DNA of 39,496 bases, from assembly GCA_021151685.1 (NCBI GenBank), contig JAGKWS010000027.1:1-39496 (forward strand), written 5' to 3'. The position numbers were made by a program, and so were the translations under genes. The DNA is from Chitinophagaceae bacterium (GTDB lineage: Bacteria > Bacteroidota > Bacteroidia > Chitinophagales > Chitinophagaceae). The notes beneath the pieces were generated by a model. That model searched no databases and had not been told where the DNA came from. It worked only from the letters and a program-made list of their open reading frames with translations. This document shows positions 1 through 7,806 of this stretch, in pieces (the stretch's first letter is position 1; every line of letters begins with the position of its first letter).

Positions 1-2
1 GT

Positions 3-32
3 AAAAGGGTGGCTTTGCCACCCTTTTTTTTT
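3..32 (+). terminator. Intrinsic terminator of an upstream gene outside the window
   Basis: An 11-bp perfect stem (AAAAGGGTGGC at 3-13 with GCCACCCTTTT at 17-27, loop TTT) runs directly into a T tract ending at 32. It is a textbook rho-independent terminator for a plus-strand gene ending left of the window. It separates that gene from the NHL-repeat gene that starts at 191. Confidence 0.85.
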
Positions 33-190
33 GTAACCTTTCAGCAATACTAGTGCGGCACAGGTGATAAAAAATAGTACGTTCACAAAAACCAAATGCC
101 ACTTTTGTAAAACGAAACACCATTTTCAGAAAAAACAGAGAGAAACCACCTGATGCACAAACGACATTTGGTGGAACAAAATCTTTCTGT

Positions 191-1909
191 ATGCAAAACA
201 AATTCTACAAACTCGCCATTTGCTTTATGGCTGGTATTGCCATGACTGGCAGCACCAATGCGCAAACCATCTACACATTTTCGGGCAGTACCGCTGGTTT
301 TGCGGGTGATGGTGGCCCAGCCACAGCAGCACGTATGAGCTACCCAAGTGGCATACAATACAAAAACGGCAATATCTACCTCGTTGACCCTAACAACGAA
401 AAAATAAGAAAAATAGAGGGGAGTGGTAGTTATACCATCACCTCTATAGCAGGCAACAATTTGGGCTTTAGCGGCGACGGTGGCCCAGCCACAGCTGCCA
501 ACACCTACATGGGTAGCACCGGTGGAGACGTAGTGGTGGACAATAGCGGCAACGTCTACTTTTCAGATGTTTTTAATGGCCGTGTGCGCAAAATAAACAC
601 CGCCGGAATTATCAGCACAGTAGCTGGTGGCGGTAGCAGTAGCGATGGAAGTCCGGCAACAGCGGCAAGCCTTAACCGGCCCATGGGATTGGATATAGAC
701 GCATCGGGCAACTTATATATTTGCGACGAACAAGACCATAGGATTCGGAAAGTGGACGCATCTACAGGAATCATTACCACGGTGGCAGGTAACGGGTCTA
801 ATGGTCACACAGGCGATGGTGGTGCAGCTACATCGGCCGAAGTAGGTTATCCGGATGGTGTTGCAGTAGATGCAGCCGGCAATATATACATAGCCAGCTA
901 CGACCATACGGCTATCCGAAAAGTGGATGCATCTACCGGCATCATCTCTTCATTTGCAACCGGTTTTAACCAACCTGCGTTCATGGACTTCGACCAGGCT
1001 GGCAATCTTTTTGTTGGTAGTTTTCACAACAATGGCAACGTATGCATGGTTTCGCCGTCTGGCACAGTAACTGTTGTTGCAGGCAACAGTAGTACCAGCC
1101 CAACAGGCGATGGTGGCCCTGCAACTGCGGCTGGTTTGGGAAGCCCAAGAGGCGTTACCGTTACTGCCAACGGCAGCTTACTCATTTCTACCCGCAACAA
1201 TCATCGTGTACGCGTTGTACTGCCTGCAACTGCTACTATTAGCGGCACAGCAACTACATGCATAGGTAGTACCACACCCCTCACCGCATCAATACCTGCT
1301 GCCACATGGATAAGTAGTTCGCCATCTGTTGCTACAGTATCGGCAACGGGCGTAGTTACAGGGGTAGCATCTGGCACAGCTACTATTACATATGTTGCAG
1401 GCCTGATTTTTGGCACCAGGGTGGTTACGGTAAATGCGCCTGTATCCCCCACTATCACAGCAAGCGGTACCACACTATCGGTACCCGCCACCTACGCCAC
1501 CTACCAGTGGACGCTTGATGGTACCCCTATAAGCGGAGCCACTAATGCTACACACATAGCAACAGCTACAGGCACCTATGTGGTAAATGTAACCGATGCC
1601 AGCGGATGCACCACTACATCGGCCACGTATGTGGTAAGCACGCTCTCTTTATTGGGCACTACAGCACCATCCCCATTCTCTATTTACCCCAACCCAGCTA
1701 CCAACAAACAGTTTACCATCAATCTGCCTGATTCCTACAACCAATATGCAACTGTAAGTATCACCAATATTGCCGGCGAAACAGTGCTGAAAACCGTAGC
1801 AGAGAATACTACCACGCTACCTGTTTCGCTGAATGTGCCGGCAGGTATCTACATAGTACATATCATTACCGCAAATACCAGCCACACAGCAAGAGTAACC
1901 ATTCAATAA
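191..1909 (+). CDS. Secreted NHL-repeat protein with Ig-like domains and T9SS type A sorting domain
   Basis: A 572-residue exported protein. Residues 1-24 form a signal peptide ending near TNA-Q. Residues about 25-345 hold NHL-type beta-propeller blades. The phrase GDGGPATAA or a close variant recurs five times, each followed by a blade ending in IRKI/IRKV/VRVV, as in the NHL proteins common in Bacteroidota. Residues about 347-417 resemble a bacterial Ig-like group 2 domain (WISSSPSVATVSATG...GTATITY). Residues about 418-490 are another Ig-like module. The last about 78 residues, starting at FSIYPNPATNK, are a type A T9SS sorting domain. It is therefore expected to cross the inner membrane by Sec and the outer membrane by T9SS and be released or surface-anchored. 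The ligand or any enzyme activity cannot be read from the sequence; NHL propellers usually bind proteins or carbohydrates. It stands alone between two terminator-like hairpins. Confidence 0.9.
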   Translation: MQNKFYKLAICFMAGIAMTGSTNAQTIYTFSGSTAGFAGDGGPATAARMSYPSGIQYKNGNIYLVDPNNEKIRKIEGSGSYTITSIAGNNLGFSGDGGPATAANTYMGSTGGDVVVDNSGNVYFSDVFNGRVRKINTAGIISTVAGGGSSSDGSPATAASLNRPMGLDIDASGNLYICDEQDHRIRKVDASTGIITTVAGNGSNGHTGDGGAATSAEVGYPDGVAVDAAGNIYIASYDHTAIRKVDASTGIISSFATGFNQPAFMDFDQAGNLFVGSFHNNGNVCMVSPSGTVTVVAGNSSTSPTGDGGPATAAGLGSPRGVTVTANGSLLISTRNNHRVRVVLPATATISGTATTCIGSTTPLTASIPAATWISSSPSVATVSATGVVTGVASGTATITYVAGLIFGTRVVTVNAPVSPTITASGTTLSVPATYATYQWTLDGTPISGATNATHIATATGTYVVNVTDASGCTTTSATYVVSTLSLLGTTAPSPFSIYPNPATNKQFTINLPDSYNQYATVSITNIAGETVLKTVAENTTTLPVSLNVPAGIYIVHIITANTSHTARVTIQ

Positions 1910-1956
1910 TTGCCCTTTCTACAGGCAATTGTAATGCTGACAAATAGCCTATCGGG

Positions 1957-1985
1957 GGGCGGAGTATGCAACACTCCGCCCTCTC
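1957..1985 (+). terminator. Terminator-like hairpin after the NHL gene
   Basis: A 9-bp perfect GC-rich stem (GGGCGGAGT at 1957-1965, ACTCCGCCC at 1973-1981, 7-nt loop) lies 47 bases after the NHL stop and is followed by a weak pyrimidine-rich TCTCTT tract. The genes are convergent here, so it could stop transcription from both sides. Confidence 0.55.
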
Positions 1986-2005
1986 TTATACAAGCTACCC
2001 ATAAG

Positions 2006-2845
2006 CTAAAGTGGGTTGATTCTGTAGTGCAGATGCAAGAATTTGAACTTCCAGAAAGCAAATAAGTGGTCGGTGCGTAGGGTGCCAATCTCATCCTCAT
2101 AAACATGAATACTCTCCTTTAGTGGCAAATATCTGACCCGTACGCTTTCAGCATTGCGCTGCTGCACCCGGTAGTAGCCCGATTCGCCTATGCGCTTGCC
2201 GTCCGATAGTAGTTTTACCGATCCATCTGGTTGCACCACTACTTTCAGCAACACCGTTACATTACCATTCGGCAAAGGAAAGGCCACTTTTACCATGGGG
2301 TGGCCATCTATTACCACACCCGAATAAAAGCCTGCATACACTACCCTACCCGTCTTTACCGCACGTCGTAGCCAGCAGGCACAGGCCAGCCGCCCTGTAT
2401 CAGGCTCTTTTAGTTGCAGCACATCATTGGTCATACCATGACTGGTTTCCAGCGGCTCCAATGGTATGTTCAGTTGGTCCATCTTGGTGCTGACACTCTG
2501 TATGAGTATACGGGCAAAAAAACTGATGGGGGCATACCACTGCGACCACACCTCCAGCTTGTACTGGGTAGTATGCTCGTAAAAGTGCCTTATGCGTGGG
2601 TTCAGCTTCAGTTTCAGCGGGTCATCATTGGTTATTAGTGCTGCAAAATCATCTATCAATCCATTGGCATGGGTTCTATCTACAACAAGCCCTTGCTCGT
2701 CGGCATAAGATTGATAAAATTCCCGCCCCACAATATTACTACCCGACATGGGCCCATGCAGCCACTCATGCCCCTTGTAGGGTACTACACGCCCCGTAAG
2801 GCGCAGCCACACATTTATTAGCCATCTGAGGAAGTTTCCAAACAT
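2006..2845 (-). CDS. Hypothetical protein downstream of the GH2 enzyme
   Basis: I do not recognise this protein of about 279 residues. Residues 1-20 are hydrophobic and amphipathic (FLRWLINVWLRL) without a cleavage site, so it may associate with the membrane. The rest is mixed alpha/beta with a lipid- or ligand-like second half (GVVIDGHPMVKVAFPLPNG). It resembles proteins annotated only as DUF-type in Bacteroidota. The start was set at the ATG at 2845 because the longer frame begins with a TTG at 2866 that overlaps a good -7 promoter element (TATATTTG, 2864-2871 on this strand). The gene follows the GH2 gene by about 40 bases on the same strand, so the two may be co-transcribed, but the -7 element suggests some independent expression. 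No function is assigned. Confidence 0.7.
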   Translation of the reverse strand: MFGNFLRWLINVWLRLTGRVVPYKGHEWLHGPMSGSNIVGREFYQSYADEQGLVVDRTHANGLIDDFAALITNDDPLKLKLNPRIRHFYEHTTQYKLEVWSQWYAPISFFARILIQSVSTKMDQLNIPLEPLETSHGMTNDVLQLKEPDTGRLACACWLRRAVKTGRVVYAGFYSGVVIDGHPMVKVAFPLPNGNVTVLLKVVVQPDGSVKLLSDGKRIGESGYYRVQQRNAESVRVRYLPLKESIHVYEDEIGTLRTDHLFAFWKFKFLHLHYRINPL

Positions 2846-2863
2846 CTGAAATGTAAATACAAT

Positions 2864-2871
2864 CAAATATA
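2864..2871 (-). promoter_or_regulatory. Putative -7 element upstream of the hypothetical gene at 2845
   Basis: TATATTTG on the minus strand matches the Bacteroidota -7 consensus TAnnTTTG and lies 18 bases before the ATG at 2845. No good TTTG -33 element is seen 19 bases upstream, so this is only suggestive. Confidence 0.3.
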
Positions 2872-2887
2872 AGCATTATAGCTGCGC

Positions 2888-5536
2888 CTACTTCTTTAGT
2901 TCGGAAGGTGGTTGACTTTGAATCTCCACAAAACGTTTCCCGGTATTCCAACCTTCAACACAGAGCATTACCTCGCCGGGGTTCCCGGGAATGGAGTATG
3001 TAGCATCGTACCTTATTTCAATCTTCTTTCTACCGTCACCATCCAACATAGTGAAGTAATTATCACTCATAAAATATGGGGTAACCCGTTTTTTCGTCTT
3101 CTTATCTACAACAGACACACGGGTAAAAAACGCCGTGCTTCCGGGATCCATGTCTATATATAGCTCTATCAGCTCCTTACAGGGGGTCCACGCAACGGCA
3201 TGCATTTGGATAGCGGCTGGTGGTAAGTTCTGTAGCCACCGGTAGCTTGCACGTTCATCGGGCAACCAATACAGATTTTCATCGCCACCGCCATCTCCTG
3301 TTATTGTCAATCGCAAAAATCCACCACCTATGGGCGTACCAGCAAAATGCATCAGGTCTATGCACGTATCGGGCGGTATCGTATAGATGCTATCCACACT
3401 TATGTCTGATGCTGTGGAGCCATCACTTTTGACTGTGGTTATACGCAGCCCTGTACGCACAGTTTCGTGCCTATCGTTGGCCACCATGATGTTCTTTGTA
3501 ATTGGGTTGTACATCACGTGCAGTGGCTTTGCTCCTGTAGCCATACCACTCAGGCACGCATTGGGGTCCAGATACACATCATACATTTGCCCTACCATAG
3601 CCGTCCATGGGTTTTGTGTTTTCCATTCCAGCACGCCTGTGTACCAGTTCCACATATGGGCGCGCGTACCCTCCATCAGGGCACGGTATTGGTTGTAGTT
3701 CACCAATTGCGCATGGGCTGCAAACTCCTTTACCGACTGTGGCGTGCCGTAGGCATATACCGACGAGTCGTAACTATAGAACTTATGAAACTTCCATGCG
3801 GGGTCTGCCACCCATTTGCGAATGGCCGCATCATAATGGGGCATATTGAGGCTACTATCTGGCAAAAATCGCTTTAACGACTCTATATCGCCCATGCCTA
3901 CCGACCCCACCTCGCTGTTGAAACCCCACGACTTATGGGCCCAAAAGAAGGTATCGGGCTGTATGGAATAGGGGCCATCGTGCGCCCGTAGCGACATACT
4001 ATCGTGATTGCTATACTCGAAAAAACAACGTCCGGGGTCCAGTACAGGCAGCAAAGAGTCCCGTAACACCTTCAGTATATCAGCCGCTGGCCGTATCTCG
4101 TTACCACCGCACCATATAGCCAACGATGGATGATTGCGCAACATTGTTATCTGGTCGGCAGCACTGGCCAGCCATAGCCTATGGTCATCAGGGTAGTTGC
4201 GGCGCGTGGTGGTATCATCTGCCTTCAGCGGGTCGTACCAGCGGCCATTACAGTCGCCAGATGCCCAAAGGTCTTGAAATACCAGCAACCCATACTTGTC
4301 GCAAGCCTCATAAAACTCTGGCCGTTCGGTAATTCCCCCACCCCATACCCGTATCATATTCAGGTGCATATCGTGGTGATAGCGCACCTCGGCATCGTAG
4401 CGTTCGGGCGAGAACCGCAGCATGGCATCAGACAGTATACGGTTTGCCCCCTTTACAAACATCCGCTGCCCATTCACCCATATTTCACGGCTTTGGGTAG
4501 TTGTGTTCCAGCGGGTTGTCAGCTCACGTAGCCCTATGCTGCATTGCTCCACATCGGCATAGCTGCCATTATCGTATACAAACTTCACCTTCAAAGGGTA
4601 AAGATGCTGCGCCCCCATGCAATTTGGCCACCACAATTTGGGAAATCGAATAGTCTGTACAGGCGAAACCACCACACTATCCCCGGGCTGTAGGTTCACT
4701 GGCCAATAGACCATCGCACCACCAAGTTCATACTGCAATGTGCCGGTAACTGCTTTTATCCCCGCATTGTGCAACCGCACTTTCACCGTCACCATTGCCG
4801 GTGCCTGATTGGTATCAGCGGCAATACGGACACCCGGCACATGGGTTACTACATGCACATCGGTTATGTCTACCCCATATACTTTTTCTATAGTCACCTT
4901 GTCCCATATGCCCGTATTACGGTCGGGTATAGGTTGAATCCAGTCCCACCCGGCTACATATTGGTTGGTCACATTACGGGCTATAGTACCGTCGCCGCCC
5001 TGCCCACCATTGGGTTTACCTACTACATAGGGTGGCTGCACCAGTATAGCCAGTCGGTTGTTACCATCCTTTTCCAAATAATGCGTCACATCGAACCGAT
5101 GCCGCAGATACATACCTTCTGCTTTTTCAGAGTTTACCTTCCAGCCGTTCACATATATTTCGCATGCATAGTTCACACCTCGCAACGTCAGAAACACCCG
5201 TTCGTTACCCTTTGCATATTCCTTAAAATCTGTCACAAACCAGTAGGTATAAAAAGCCCTGCCTGTATCATACATATCGGGTATGCGGGCCATGTTGTAC
5301 CCATACATGGGGTCTGGTATCAGGTTGTTGTGCAGCAAGGTAGTAAGCACGGTACCCGGCACCACAGCAGGCATACTGCCCGGAATAGACACCCCCCGTA
5401 GCATCCCAGAGCCGGCAACAGGAGTCTTATCGGCCCGTACGCATTGCCATCCGTTCCTCAATTCTCTTTTGTACTGGCCATTACTTGTGTAGGCCACAAA
5501 CAACAGACACACTACATACCACAAAAATCGTATCAT
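2888..5536 (-). CDS. Secreted GH2 beta-mannosidase-like glycoside hydrolase
   Basis: An 882-residue retaining glycosidase of family GH2. Residues 1-20 are a signal peptide. The family order is visible: an N-terminal jelly-roll sugar-binding domain (about 30-220), an Ig-like domain (about 225-350), a TIM barrel (about 350-640), then C-terminal beta-sandwich modules. The acid/base motif IWCGGNEI places Asn479-Glu480, and the nucleophile is predicted as Glu542 in FNSEVGSVGM. The Asn-Glu pair and the EVGSVGM block are typical of beta-mannosidases and mannosylglycoprotein endo-beta-mannosidases. They argue against exo-glucosaminidases of the CsxA type, which use an Asp acid/base. The likely role is removal of beta-linked mannose from glycans such as N-glycan cores or mannans in the periplasm. 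There is no T9SS domain and no lipobox. No SusC/SusD genes lie nearby, so it is not part of a visible polysaccharide utilisation locus. The exact linkage specificity is an inference. Confidence 0.88.
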   Translation of the reverse strand: MIRFLWYVVCLLFVAYTSNGQYKRELRNGWQCVRADKTPVAGSGMLRGVSIPGSMPAVVPGTVLTTLLHNNLIPDPMYGYNMARIPDMYDTGRAFYTYWFVTDFKEYAKGNERVFLTLRGVNYACEIYVNGWKVNSEKAEGMYLRHRFDVTHYLEKDGNNRLAILVQPPYVVGKPNGGQGGDGTIARNVTNQYVAGWDWIQPIPDRNTGIWDKVTIEKVYGVDITDVHVVTHVPGVRIAADTNQAPAMVTVKVRLHNAGIKAVTGTLQYELGGAMVYWPVNLQPGDSVVVSPVQTIRFPKLWWPNCMGAQHLYPLKVKFVYDNGSYADVEQCSIGLRELTTRWNTTTQSREIWVNGQRMFVKGANRILSDAMLRFSPERYDAEVRYHHDMHLNMIRVWGGGITERPEFYEACDKYGLLVFQDLWASGDCNGRWYDPLKADDTTTRRNYPDDHRLWLASAADQITMLRNHPSLAIWCGGNEIRPAADILKVLRDSLLPVLDPGRCFFEYSNHDSMSLRAHDGPYSIQPDTFFWAHKSWGFNSEVGSVGMGDIESLKRFLPDSSLNMPHYDAAIRKWVADPAWKFHKFYSYDSSVYAYGTPQSVKEFAAHAQLVNYNQYRALMEGTRAHMWNWYTGVLEWKTQNPWTAMVGQMYDVYLDPNACLSGMATGAKPLHVMYNPITKNIMVANDRHETVRTGLRITTVKSDGSTASDISVDSIYTIPPDTCIDLMHFAGTPIGGGFLRLTITGDGGGDENLYWLPDERASYRWLQNLPPAAIQMHAVAWTPCKELIELYIDMDPGSTAFFTRVSVVDKKTKKRVTPYFMSDNYFTMLDGDGRKKIEIRYDATYSIPGNPGEVMLCVEGWNTGKRFVEIQSQPPSELKK

Positions 5537-5674
5537 AAGAATAGGAGTGTAAAGTACGAAATCTGATTTGTCCTACAGAGACTAGCTTACACGCCACATT
5601 GCCTTCACAAGTACATTCCAGTTCATAAACTGCCCTTGCCACCACCTTTGCCCTATAATAGCTACATTGCAAAT

Positions 5675-5690
5675 AATACCAGTTAGTATT
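5675..5690. promoter_or_regulatory. Putative TetR operator abutting the tetR start codon
   Basis: The inverted repeat AATAC-CAGTTA-GTATT ends two bases before the ATG at 5693. Its 14-base core ATACCAGTTAGTAT recurs with a single change at 6306-6319 upstream of the next gene cluster. Two matching palindromes around a TetR-family gene point to autoregulation. Its position means bound repressor would sit over the ribosome-binding region and transcript start. Confidence 0.65.
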
Positions 5691-5692
5691 TT

Positions 5693-6283
5693 ATGAAAAA
5701 AGCAGCAGCCACCCGACTACATATACTGCAAAAAGCATTCGAATTAATTTACGTGAAGGGATATCAGACTACCAGTGTCGATGACATAATTGCTACTACA
5801 CAACTTACAAAGGGAGCGTTCTATTACCATTTCAAGAATAAGGATGAAATGGGCATAGCCATCATCAACGAGCTACTGAAACCTACATTGACTGATGGCA
5901 TAACAGAGTCTGTAGCGAATGGAGAAAATCCACTAACCACCATCTACAACCTGCTACACCACCTACTAATAGAAAATGAGCTTTTGAAAGTAGAATATGG
6001 CTGCCCGGTGGCCAACTTTACACAAGAAATGACACCATGGCACTCCGACTTTGCCAAAGCCTTGCAGGAAATAACCCACCTCTGGACACAAAAGCTGATA
6101 ACACTCATAGAAGAAGGGAAAAAGCAAAACCAAATACGCCACGATGTCAATGCCCGGGATGTGGTTTTATTCATTTTGTCGGGATACTGGGGCATTAGAA
6201 ATTATGGCAAACTGGAAAACAGTAAAGATGTATACTGGTCTTACCTTGGCGAACTAAAGCACTATTTGCATTCATTGTCATAG
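5693..6283 (+). CDS. TetR/AcrR family transcriptional regulator
   Basis: A 196-residue repressor of the usual TetR length. Residues about 9-54 form the TetR DNA-binding domain, with the signature TTSVDDIIATTQLTKGAFYY followed by HFKNKDEM. The remainder is the all-helical ligand-binding and dimerisation domain, containing a CPVANF-type segment seen in many TetR regulators of oxidative or electrophile stress. It is flanked by two near-identical inverted repeats (5675-5690 and 6297-6328), which suggests that it represses itself and the cassette starting at 6356. The inducer cannot be read from sequence. The rhodanese and ferredoxin-like neighbours hint at sulfur, redox or metal stress, but this is inference. 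Confidence 0.92.
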   Translation: MKKAAATRLHILQKAFELIYVKGYQTTSVDDIIATTQLTKGAFYYHFKNKDEMGIAIINELLKPTLTDGITESVANGENPLTTIYNLLHHLLIENELLKVEYGCPVANFTQEMTPWHSDFAKALQEITHLWTQKLITLIEEGKKQNQIRHDVNARDVVLFILSGYWGIRNYGKLENSKDVYWSYLGELKHYLHSLS

Positions 6284-6296
6284 AATTCTCTTTTTC

Positions 6297-6328
6297 ATCA
6301 AAAACATACCACTTAGTATGTTTTTGAT
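6297..6328. promoter_or_regulatory. Putative TetR operator before the DUF3817/rhodanese cassette
   Basis: A 13-bp perfect inverted repeat with a 6-base spacer: ATCAAAAACATAC at 6297-6309, CACTTA, then GTATGTTTTTGAT at 6316-6328. The central ATACCACTTAGTAT matches the site at 5676-5689 in 13 of 14 positions. It lies 27 bases before the first gene of the cassette. A terminator reading for tetR is possible because the second arm is T-rich, but the low GC content and the shared core favour an operator. Confidence 0.7.
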
Positions 6329-6355
6329 ATAGTTTTACATCAGAATCAGAAACTG

Positions 6356-6814
6356 ATGTACCAATCCCTTACGCTCATACACTCTCTGCTACGCTGGCTG
6401 GTGCTCTTTTCGCTCGTCTGTAGCATAGGCCGTGCCTGTATAGGCTACTTCAGGCAAAGCCTTTTCACCCCTACCGACAACGCTATAAGGCATTGGACAG
6501 CCACTATAGCACATGTCCAATTGTTAGTCGGTATGTTACTCTATTCTCAGAGCCCGGTTGTACAATATTTCTGGCACAACCTGCATACAGCATCTTCTAT
6601 CACCAACCTGCTATTCTTCGGCATCATACACATCGCCACTATGCTTGTGGCTATTATCGTACTGACAATAGGCTCGGCAAAAGCCAAAAGAGCGTTGCAT
6701 GACTTCGATAAATTCAAAACAATTTGGGTTTGGTATTCCCTTTCTTTGTTACTCATACTTCTGGCCATACCGTGGCCATTCTCTCCTCTCGCACAAAGAC
6801 CACTTATCCGCTAA
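6356..6814 (+). CDS. Four-helix integral membrane protein
   Basis: A 152-residue inner-membrane protein with four predicted membrane segments at about 10-30, 48-66, 82-108 and 123-142. Histidines lie near or in the membrane at positions 9, 46, 53 and 92, a pattern seen in small b-type cytochrome-like proteins of Bacteroidota (many homologues carry the loose name cytochrome B). Haem binding is not proved. It is the first gene behind the putative TetR operator and is followed after 10 bases by the DUF3817 gene, so the two are almost surely co-transcribed. A role as a quinone- or haem-linked partner for the rhodanese two genes downstream is possible but speculative. Confidence 0.75.
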   Translation: MYQSLTLIHSLLRWLVLFSLVCSIGRACIGYFRQSLFTPTDNAIRHWTATIAHVQLLVGMLLYSQSPVVQYFWHNLHTASSITNLLFFGIIHIATMLVAIIVLTIGSAKAKRALHDFDKFKTIWVWYSLSLLLILLAIPWPFSPLAQRPLIR

Positions 6815-6824
6815 ATAAAAAAAC

Positions 6825-7133
6825 ATGCATTACAAAACAAGAATTGGACGTTTACGCATCATCGGCCTGTTAGAAGGTATTTCTCTGCTTGTTCTGGTAT
6901 TTATTGCCGTACCATTGAAGTATGCTGCCGGCAATATGGTACTCACAAAAACAATGGGGCCCATACATGGCGCATTGTTTCTTCTATTTATACTCAACAC
7001 AATGGGTGTGGCGGTAGAGCAGAACTGGAAGTTCAAAACCACCACGTGGCGTGTGCTGCTGGCTTGTATGGTGCCTTTCGGCACATTCTATATCGACAAA
7101 AAAGTACTCAGTAAAATATCGGAGCAACAATGA
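6825..7133 (+). CDS. DUF3817 family membrane protein
   Basis: A 102-residue protein that fits DUF3817 over its whole length: an N-terminal LRIIGLLEGISLLVLVF helix, the PLKYAAGN block, a GPIHGALFLLFI helix and a final helix near 75-95. The family is made of small integral membrane proteins of unknown function, often in operons with transporters or redox proteins. The last four bases overlap the rhodanese start (ATGA), which indicates translational coupling. Confidence 0.85.
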   Translation: MHYKTRIGRLRIIGLLEGISLLVLVFIAVPLKYAAGNMVLTKTMGPIHGALFLLFILNTMGVAVEQNWKFKTTTWRVLLACMVPFGTFYIDKKVLSKISEQQ

Positions 7134-7486
7134 AGACAGCATTCATCATCATAGGACTAATATCCCTCATCTACATCTCGTATAGAGTGTATACTACAGT
7201 TTCGTTGGCAAAAGGCCTTGAACAACAAATAGCCAATGGTGCTGTCATATTAGACGTGCGCACAACAAGAGAATATGAAATGGGCCACATTCCTGGTTCA
7301 ATCAACATCTCATTGGGCGAAATAAGGCACCGATATTCGGAATTGGACACTACCAAAACCTATATAACCTGCTGCTCGCATGGGCTGCGCAGCGTAAAGG
7401 CAGAACAGATATTGAAAGAAAAAGGCTTCCGACATGTATACAACGGCGGAGCGTGGACGGATTTGCAGAAGATAGCCAAGCCATGA
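7130..7486 (+). CDS. Membrane-anchored single-domain rhodanese
   Basis: A 118-residue protein with an N-terminal membrane anchor (residues 3-22) and one rhodanese domain (about 28-115). The CH2A-like start (VILDVRTTREYEMGHIPGS) and the active-site loop CSHGLR with the predicted catalytic Cys82 are intact, as is Arg87. A second cysteine, Cys81, directly precedes it. Rhodaneses carry persulfide sulfur or act in thiol redox chemistry. The anchor suggests that the domain faces the periplasm or the membrane surface. Both ends overlap neighbouring genes by four bases (ATGA), so it is in the middle of a coupled operon that probably answers to the upstream TetR regulator. Confidence 0.88.
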   Translation: MKTAFIIIGLISLIYISYRVYTTVSLAKGLEQQIANGAVILDVRTTREYEMGHIPGSINISLGEIRHRYSELDTTKTYITCCSHGLRSVKAEQILKEKGFRHVYNGGAWTDLQKIAKP

Positions 7487-7776
7487 GAAATATTGAAAAT
7501 ATTTCGGTCTTTGTTACCAATGTACTTACTACCTCAGATGTAGATAAACTCTCAGCGTCCCTAAATGCTATTTGCGGCATTGGCGCATGGAGTTTCGACT
7601 TGGAAGACAAGGATTGCGTGCTACGAATAGAAAGCACCCTGCCGGCAACAGATGCAGCAATAGCCGAAATACGTAAACATGGCTATAACTGTAGTGAGAT
7701 GGAAGAGTTGGCATTCCCTATTACATTACCCCAAGCCCCTACTGCAAATACGTTCTGTAACTCACAAACCGATTGA
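7483..7776 (+). CDS. Small HMA-like (ferredoxin-fold) protein lacking the CxxC motif
   Basis: A 97-residue cytosolic protein. The start at 7483 overlaps the rhodanese stop as ATGA; a longer in-frame start at 7453 would lie inside the rhodanese gene and is less likely. The first 75 residues show the beta-alpha-beta-beta-alpha-beta pattern of heavy-metal-associated domains (ISVFVTNVLTTSDVDKLSASL, then WSFDLEDKDCVLRIES, then IAEIRKHGYNCSEME). The usual metal-binding CxxC loop is replaced by TNVLTTSD. Remaining cysteines are scattered (in AICGIG, DKDCVL and YNCSEM). Such degenerate HMA proteins are common in Bacteroidota and their role is unclear. Assignment rests on pattern, not a strong signature. 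Confidence 0.7.
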   Translation: MRNIENISVFVTNVLTTSDVDKLSASLNAICGIGAWSFDLEDKDCVLRIESTLPATDAAIAEIRKHGYNCSEMEELAFPITLPQAPTANTFCNSQTD

Positions 7777-7806
7777 TGAAATAGCATGGGTTTGTACCTT
7801 CACACC

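Noticed and set aside
4769..5401. A 210-codon plus-strand frame opposite the GH2 gene
   Set aside because: It is a shadow of the GH2 reading frame; the GH2 gene has clear catalytic motifs and a signal peptide.
6297..6328. Hairpin as the tetR terminator
   Set aside because: It is AT-rich and shares a 13/14 core with the palindrome before tetR, so an operator fits better; it could serve as both.
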